Source: Oscheius sp. JU75
Taxonomy: Eukaryota > Nematoda > Chromadorea > Rhabditida > Rhabditidae
Reading direction: 5' to 3'
Length of the DNA stretch: 64,000 nt
NCBI GenBank assembly: GCA_037178855.1
Contig: JASJZC010000006.1
Location: forward strand, 6,572,001-6,636,000
Part shown: piece after piece, positions 58,222-64,000 of the stretch
Numbering within the stretch: position 1 is the first letter of the stretch
Layout: the number at the start of each line of letters is the position of its first letter
Program-made: the position numbers and the translations under genes
The notes under the pieces: model-generated
Databases searched by the model: none
Seen by the model: the letters and a program-made list of their open reading frames with translations, nothing else
What the model was told of the DNA's origin: nothing

Positions 58222-59609
58222 ATGTTCCACCCAATCCGTCTTCTAGCCCGAAAGTTCTCCTGCGAAGTCGGTCAAGTTCTCAGAGACGGTCCTGAATTGA
58301 TTCATCCTCTCGTCTGGCGAGCAGCTACAGTAATAGACGGGCCATCTGCGTCTCTCATCCAAAATCTCTCCCAAGAAAACAGAAAACATTTGGAATTTGT
58401 CCAAAAAGAGGTTGAGGTCAGCAAGCTTTTTTTTGGTCAGAAATATTCCATCTTCAGCTCTTTTCCCGTTTGACACCATATTTCCCGACCAAAATCGACG
58501 ACCATGACTGGGAACTTCTGGTCAATTGCGAGAGCCGTAAACAGCGCCTGGATCAAGTTATCTTTTTGGCGAGAAAAGAGCGCTTGATTGAAAAAGACAA
58601 GAGGAAGAAACTGGAGCGCGAGGAGAAGAGGCCGACGGAAGGGTTTGGCTGGAAAACCTTGGTCAATTGGAATCTGGCTCGGACTGGTATGCTTCCCGCT
58701 GTTTTTTTTAATGGGAAAAGAGGCTTTCTAGACAAAGAAGAAAAGAGATGGGCGTCGATTAGAGAGGCAGAGGCCTATAGACTACATGACAGACCTTCAC
58801 TGGCCGTTGACTGTCGTTTTCTGGAACACATGTCGCCCAGAGCAGCTCAGTTGACCGGGTCACAGATGAAACATCTCGTCAGCAGTAACAGATACAGCAG
58901 GTGAGCATTTTAGGTCGATAGTTACTCTATCTTTATCATCCAGAACTCCCTGGCCACTCTATTTTGTCAATTACGATCCAAAAGCCCCGGGAACCTCGTC
59001 AGTCGCTCGACGACATCTCACTTCGTTTCTCGAGGCCAAGAAGACCGGCCTTTTCCCTATCACAACGCCTGAGAACTACACGAGTCTCTTTCCAAAGGAA
59101 AAGATCGTATATTTGAGTCCGCACGCAGAAGAAGAACTACACGAGATGCGGGAAGAAGATGTACTCTACGTGGTAGGAGGAATTGTGGACCGAGTCCCCG
59201 AAAAGGGAATACACCCGTGGGCCTCGAGAGTCACGGCCGAAGCTGACGGCGTCCGTTGTGCTAAATTCCCACTCGATCGATACGTAAAGTTTGTCCTTTC
59301 TCCCCGAAAGCTCAAAATCTTATCCAGATGGACATCCGGGACAAAGTATCTGACTCTGACAGCTGTGGCAAATATCATTCACGATGTTCATGCGACGGGA
59401 GGAGATTGGGAGACAGCGCTGACAAGGTTTGTTCATTTCTTTGGTTGTTTTGCCGCAAAGCCTGATTTTTCAGACACATTCCCGTGCGCAACACCCGCAG
59501 TCCAGAGGAAAAGAACCGCATCTCGGTCAACAAACACAATCAAATTCGCGAGTTCAACTACCAACTGCTGGCCGTCGTCGAAGACCATCTTCCCGAGCAT
59601 AAAACATAG
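58222..59609 (+). CDS. TRMT10C: TRMT10C-like tRNA methyltransferase / mitochondrial RNase P subunit
   Basis: SPOUT-fold methyltransferase acting on N1 of purine 9 of mitochondrial tRNAs and, with partners, part of protein-only mitochondrial RNase P. Exons 58222-58416, 58458-58900, 58944-59288, 59328-59426 and 59474-59609; 405 residues. The N-terminus MFHPIRLLARKFSC fits a mitochondrial presequence; a helical region follows (KDKRKKLEREEKRP). Catalytic domain: AVDCRFLEHMSPRAAQLT, KIVYLSPHAEEELHEM, VLYVVGGIVDRVPEKG, AKFPLDRYVKW, YLTLTAVANII and GDWETALTRHIPVR. An acceptor sits just before the start; same strand as RPP30 with a short gap, so an operon is possible. Convergent with the phosphatase, stops 67 bases apart. 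Confidence 0.94.
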
Positions 59610-59676
59610 AATGGAAGCCGAAGAAGCGTTTATACACCCTGAATTAGTTGGACTCTGCTTTTACCCCCTCCTTCCA

Positions 59677-60748
59677 TTATTGCGGCTTCATCAAGAAGTC
59701 CTCCTTTCTGACCGCCGGATTGGGTGTGAGAGCCTGTTCGGCCAGTTTGATACCATGTGCGCGTTGATGCTCCGTGAGATGCGACAGATCAATGTGCGGC
59801 ACGAGCGTCTCGAAGTAGACCTCTAGATCAGCGCTGACATACATCACCGAGCCCGAATTGCCGTCCATACCGCAATAGTTCGGAGCCGAGAAAAGAGTGA
59901 CGAGACGCTTCTCGAACGACCACTGATATCCTTCCGAGGCGACCTCGTGTCCGCGACAAATGAAGTCGATGTCCAGCGTGTCGCAAATCCTCTTCACAGC
60001 ATCCTCGTCGAATTGTACCGAGATCATGCGATTCAAGTTGAATTGGAAGCCGCCGGCACAGCACGGATCGTTGGTCGGATCAGCCCACAGAAGATCCTGA
60101 CTGGGTCCTTCGCTGAACTCTTGATGATTTTTGGGCTTTTTCAAAGCGGCGAGAGAGTCGTGTGTCATGCCTTTCGGAGAGATGCCACCGTGCATACAGA
60201 AGATTCGACTGGAAATGATGGCGCAGAGGGGCAGCTGATCGAAGGCCTAAGGTTCGATTTATATTGGGGAAAAGAAGAAAACCAACGCGATTGAACCTCT
60301 GCCACATACGGATACTTCTCTTGGCCTTCATCTCCTTGTAGAATCCGTAGACACGATTGACGACGCGGAGCTCGTGATTGCCGCGCAGCAGAAAGACACG
60401 ATCCGGGTAGAGAATCTTGTAGCAGAAGAGGAGCATCATAACCTCGAGCCCCTTTGTACAGCGATCGATGTAATCGCCGAGGAAGAGAAGACGCGTCTTG
60501 GTAGGAGGACCGACGAGTCGGATGAAGCGAATGAGATCGATGAGCTGTCCATGGATATCTCCGAATACGACAACAGGTGCTTGGACTTGGAGAAAGGCTG
60601 GCTCCGTCGTCAAGATTGTCTCGGCTTTCAGAATGACGTCTTCCAGCTGCTGATTCACGAAGCCGCACAGATGATGCTCTTCCACGATGCGACGGATCAT
60701 TCTCTCGCACAGAAGAGTCATCGGGTCCTGAAAAGCTTTTATGGGCAT
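59677..60748 (-). CDS. Divergent PP1-type Ser/Thr protein phosphatase
   Basis: Metal-dependent phosphatase of the PPP family, nematode-expanded PP1 branch. Exons 60287-60748 and 59677-60246; 343 residues from MPIKAFQDPMTLL. Motifs: VVFGDIHGQL, LFLGDYIDRCTKGLE, LLRGNHELRVVNRVYGFY, IFCMHGGISP, DLLWADPTND, FICRGHEVASEGYQW and LFSAPNYCGMDGNSG. All metal-ligand Asp, His and Asn positions are present, but GDxxDRG has Cys for Gly and CRAHQV reads CRGHEV. The intron is 40 nt with a GTTGGT donor. An acceptor-like TTTTCAG at residues 5-7 leaves open a different first exon. Many such nematode PP1 genes are germline or sperm expressed; not shown here. Confidence 0.9.
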
Positions 60749-61475
60749 TACTGTAGGAACATAAAGACAATGAGACGGTTTCGCTGATTCTCCCTCGTAG
60801 CCAGAGATTCATGATCATTATGCCTTTCAATTCACCGCAGGTAGACAAGGATAACATGCTTCTTAGATTATAGACTTGGTACGGAACAAGCTTTTTGATG
60901 AAGCTAGACAGAAATACTCAAAGATATGTGAATACTCTACATCAGGGCACGGTAGGAGTAAACGACAATTCTGGTAGGCCACGGTTGCGATAGGAAGACA
61001 ATTTTGAAAGGCACGGTGCAACTCAAAGAGCTAGAGAACAGGTGAAGTCAAAGTCGTTTGTCGCAGGAGAGAACTCACCTCAACTGCCAAGGGAGACATG
61101 ATGAAAAAGATCCACTTGGAGAAGCCTTCGGGAACTGACTGTCGAGATTGATGTGTCTGACTTAATTTACTCGCAATAAAGTTTCTGTACATCCACAAAT
61201 AAAATTTGCCTATTGCAGACTTCGGAAATCTTGTAATTGGATTCATTTAGCTTATAAAACTTCGATAAAAAGTATAGAGTTGAATCGCTTCCAATTACGA
61301 ACAGTCAGTTCCGCGGATTGTTCGTCAGGCTTCTCGTCAGCTATTTCTCACTACCTGTAAGTATGTTCTGTCCTTCCTGCATTTGAAACTATAAGCAAAC
61401 AGCTGGAACAGGACAACAGCACAATTCACAAAATGCAAAAAATCTCAATTGAACTGTTGGACAAACACAATTTAT
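60749..61475. other. Intergenic, possible small gene
   Basis: A minus-strand reading with a good donor starts at 61246 (MNPITRFPKSAIGKFYLWMY), ends at GTGAGT near 61079, and could join an exon after CTCTAG at about 61029 (LFELHRAFQNCLPIAT). Nothing recognisable, so not listed as a gene. Confidence 0.3.
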
Positions 61476-61880
61476 TTATTTATTTACGATTATCATATCA
61501 TTTCGATATGTCGCATTTTGCTGTCTGAAGTTGTCGGGATCCACCTTAGCCATCTGTACCCAGTTCTCGCCACATCTTGTTGCAAAATCGTCGCATGAAG
61601 ACCATCTTCTGTTTACGATGAATGCGGTCTGACCGTCATGTAGCAGCAGATGTCCTGTCGATTGCACGATTTGGCTTCCTCGTCCTCTTCTTTTGACCTC
61701 GCTTAGAGCAATCACATCAAAGTCGACGTCGTGTAGAGCATCGTTCAGCTCAGCAAGACGGGCGTCTGTTCGTAGCGTTCGGCAATTCAGCGATCCGATC
61801 CTTAGACGGAGCAATTCGGACATGTAGCGCCACCAGGTTGTCCAGGCTACTGATGGGCGAGAGTAGTCTACTGTCTTCAA
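61476..61880 (-). mobile_element. LINE endonuclease (EEP) fragment
   Basis: Minus-strand frame with LRIGSLNCRTLRTDARLAEL, DVDFDVIALSEVKRRG and GHLLLHDGQTAFIV, the start of the apurinic-type endonuclease domain of non-LTR retrotransposons. It stops after about 134 codons with no reverse transcriptase, so a truncated relic. Confidence 0.75.
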
Positions 61881-61930
61881 TTAGAGACGCGGAAGGAAGC
61901 GACTTTCTTCTGCGAACGCAGCAAACTTAG

Positions 61931-62820
61931 CTCGAGGAAGGATACGACAAATGGTTCAACCGGATCAAGAACACACTGGCCAACGAAGGATCAAGTCTCA
62001 GCGAGCAGCAGAAGACTCGACTTCTGGTTGATCTACTGGACGACCACTGTTACGAATCAGAATCTCAGGATTGTCACATAGCCGGTATTTCTATAATATT
62101 TTATTCTCGTTATCCTACCTAAAAACAACTGCAACCGTTTTCGTCCCTCCCGCCATATTCCACTTTCAAAGGCCCGCCAGACCGTAACCATTCTGTTTTA
62201 CGCGCGGAACGTCACCATTTGGATTTGTGGTTTTTCTTGTGTGTTGATCTGATCCTCTCGCTCGATCTAGAGTCGAGATTTTTTATTTATTGTTTCTTCT
62301 GTTACAACCCCCGTGTTGAGTTACCCGTTTATTGTCAGATGGTTGGACCTCTCAAGTCCCAAGGCTGAATAAACTCTGTTTGAAGAAAGATTGCTTTCTC
62401 TAGTAATAGACCTTGATCTAGCCTAACCAGCTGATCGAGCACCTCGAGCTTGCGATCCGGCCGTCGCAACTCCTCATTGGATGATCGCAGCTCTTCAGGA
62501 TCGCCGTCATGCCGACTACCAATTGAGATTCATGCACATTCTGAAGAAGAATCCCGAGTTACCATCGACGACCTCTACACTTATTACGTCTCGTACAAGA
62601 AGACGAAGGAGGACGCATTGGATGTTGAGGTCTTCAATCCAGACATCAAGGCTGATGCCTACGCCAAAATTCAGTATCCGAAGCACGAGGGATTCGCCAA
62701 GCCGAAAAGGAGGTCGCCGCCGTCTTCATGTCCCATCTGCCAAGAAAACCACTGGAAGGATGTCTGGGAAAAGTCTCGGATGTCTGGGAAAAACCAAGCT
62801 CAGCTTTACTCTCGCTGATG
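61931..62820 (+). mobile_element. Gag-like retroelement remnants
   Basis: Two separated pieces. 61931-62120: YDKWFNRIKNTLANEG, then LSEQQKTRLLVDLLDDHCYE, like a capsid region. 62450-62818: VTIDDLYTYYVSYKKTKED and KRRSPPSSCPICQENHWKDV, where CPIC plus HW resembles a gag zinc knuckle lacking its last cysteine. The pieces are in different frames with unrelated sequence between, and no protease or polymerase follows. Decayed copy. Confidence 0.5.
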
Positions 62821-62974
62821 TCACAGGAAATGAATACGCTTACATGTAGCGAAACTGTTCAAGAAAAAAGCTTTTATAAAGAACAATTTTGTAAGCTGTA
62901 CAATGCTGTTGTAAATTGTTGCCAACTAATAGATTTGGGCAACAACAGAAATAAGATGACGAATTCTGTTGCTC

Positions 62975-63142
62975 ACGGGTAGAGACAATAAGACAGACAG
63001 GGAGACAAGGAGACAAAGGAACAGAAAAACAGTGAGGCAGAGAGACAGAGATATAAAGAGATAGAGAGGCAGAGAGAGAGAGAGAAAGTGAGACAGAGAG
63101 AGGGGACAGAGAGACAGGGGACAGAGAGATATAGAGACAATG
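62975..63142. repeat. Purine-rich GAGACA/GA low-complexity tract
   Basis: Nearly uninterrupted A/G with CA steps on the plus strand (GAGACAGA units). Long artificial frames on the minus strand arise from it and are not genes. Confidence 0.9.
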
Positions 63143-63385
63143 CCTTCGCCTACCAAATGCGCGACTGATCTTTTTTCTTTGGTGATGCTTTGATTCTTCT
63201 TTCCGATAAATAAAGTGATTACACCTTTTTTTTGTTCTATGACAGCAAGAGATGAGCAAAAGACAAGGACGTAAAAACCAATTGGCTAAACAAAACAAAA
63301 AAACCAAATCACCACATTTTAGTCAATATGGTTTTTTCTTCATCACTCTTTAGGAAAAAAAATAAGCTGCATGTAGATAACCAGC

Positions 63386-63530
63386 AGCCTGCGGCTCCTT
63401 CGCAGTCGTTTGGTTTTCAGTTCTAGTCGAGCTGCCACAAACTGAACGAGATCCCGCTTTCAGCTCCCAACTGACTTGTCAACTAAATCTTCAATAACTT
63501 TCAACTTGCCATTCTTGCTTCGTGGCCTCG
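63386..63530. repeat. Dispersed repeat copy 2
   Basis: Shares CTGACTTGTCAACT, CAACTTGCCA and TTCGTGG in order with 10200-10380. Diverged; ends unclear. Confidence 0.4.
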
Positions 63531-64000
63531 GATAAACAAACAAACACAAACAAACGAGTTAATCACAGACGCAATCGCGGTTTTAGTTTTGATACCCAGA
63601 GGTAAAAGATAATATGCGAGTATGGTACAGTGGAAAAATACCGTAATCTGAGAGCTTTTTTTTTTTTTTTTTTTTAATGTTTTTTATGCTTCAAGGGGGT
63701 TCTTTTGCACGCTGAATACAATAAACACAGTTAGAATCTCTGGAAATTGGTGAATTACGTCATACAACCCGATTTTGGGCGAATTCGTAAAAGCGCACCG
63801 AAGTTCAAACGAAGGCGGCCGCCTGCCGAACTATTACCTCTTCTTTGATAATCTAGCTGGAGCTGTGGACATTTTAGAGATGGTCACTAGTCAGATCCCT
63901 GTTTAGTTTCTTTTCTACGTAAAATCATCATCTAGCTGATAATAAACGTTTGACTTCTTTGTCTGTCCGGAAGCATTTCTTTGTGCCAACTGGTGAAATT
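63531..64000. other. Intergenic to window end
   Basis: A 21-base T run at about 63656-63676 and no supported gene. Confidence 0.5.

Noticed and set aside
60165-60857. 230-codon Ser/Arg-rich minus-strand frame
   Set aside because: It is an out-of-frame shadow of the PP1 exon.
62840-63307. Long minus-strand Leu/Ser frames
   Set aside because: They are translations of the purine-rich low-complexity tract.
1-64000. CRISPR arrays, bacterial operons or phage features
   Set aside because: No spaced direct-repeat array and no Shine-Dalgarno-led gene runs; genes are clearly spliced eukaryotic genes.

Overview
The window is eukaryotic and most likely from a free-living rhabditid-type nematode. The evidence is spliced genes with many very short introns (about 38-60 nt) ending in TTTTCAG or TTTNAG, four nuclear hormone receptor genes of the expanded nematode type, three Srd-like serpentine chemoreceptor genes, a ground-like (hedgehog-related) gene, a DUF19 secreted protein and a nematode-style single-domain PP1 phosphatase. 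No species can be named from sequence alone. Exon limits below come from splice motifs, reading phase and protein similarity read by eye. Most phases close exactly, but single coordinates may be off by a base.

Layout. 1-2.2 kb: 3' truncated nuclear receptor (NHR-A) on the minus strand, with a small peptide-like ORF on the opposite strand inside one of its introns. 2.2-6.0 kb: no gene seen. 6.0-10.1 kb: a 16-exon coiled-coil protein. 10.1-24.8 kb: repeats, then three plus-strand NHR paralogues (C, D, E). Between C and D lies a minus-strand tandem pair of an unrecognised gene family, one copy with an in-frame stop and one clearly decayed. Between D and E lies a small secreted peptide gene. 24.9-27.9 kb: two tandem Srd-like receptors; a third lies at 33.8-35.1 kb. 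28.2-28.9 kb: a short TIR element in TTAA sites. 29.5-31.3 kb: serine carboxypeptidase. 31.6-38.1 kb: two related four-TM proteins, tRNA-Lys, a truncated tRNA-Glu and a REEP/HVA22 protein. 38.3-39.3 kb: a Ser/Thr repeat reading frame broken by two stops.

39.3-60.7 kb is a housekeeping-rich stretch: trifunctional GART (purine synthesis), a multipass membrane protein, a DUF19 protein, a ground-like gene with an antisense tRNA-Lys in an intron, DMAC2L/ATP synthase factor B, NUDCD1, fumarylacetoacetase (tyrosine breakdown), RNase P subunit RPP30, TRMT10C (mitochondrial RNase P/tRNA methyltransferase) and a divergent PP1 phosphatase. 61.4-64 kb is transposon debris (LINE endonuclease and gag-like fragments) and simple repeats.

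The most unusual items are the near-identical first-exon island shared by NHR-D and NHR-E, a conserved block about 1.5 kb upstream of NHR-C and NHR-D, the unrecognised gene pair at 14.6-17.1 kb, the two small peptide genes, repeated GTTGG splice donors in ultrashort introns, and the two-stop Ser/Thr frame.
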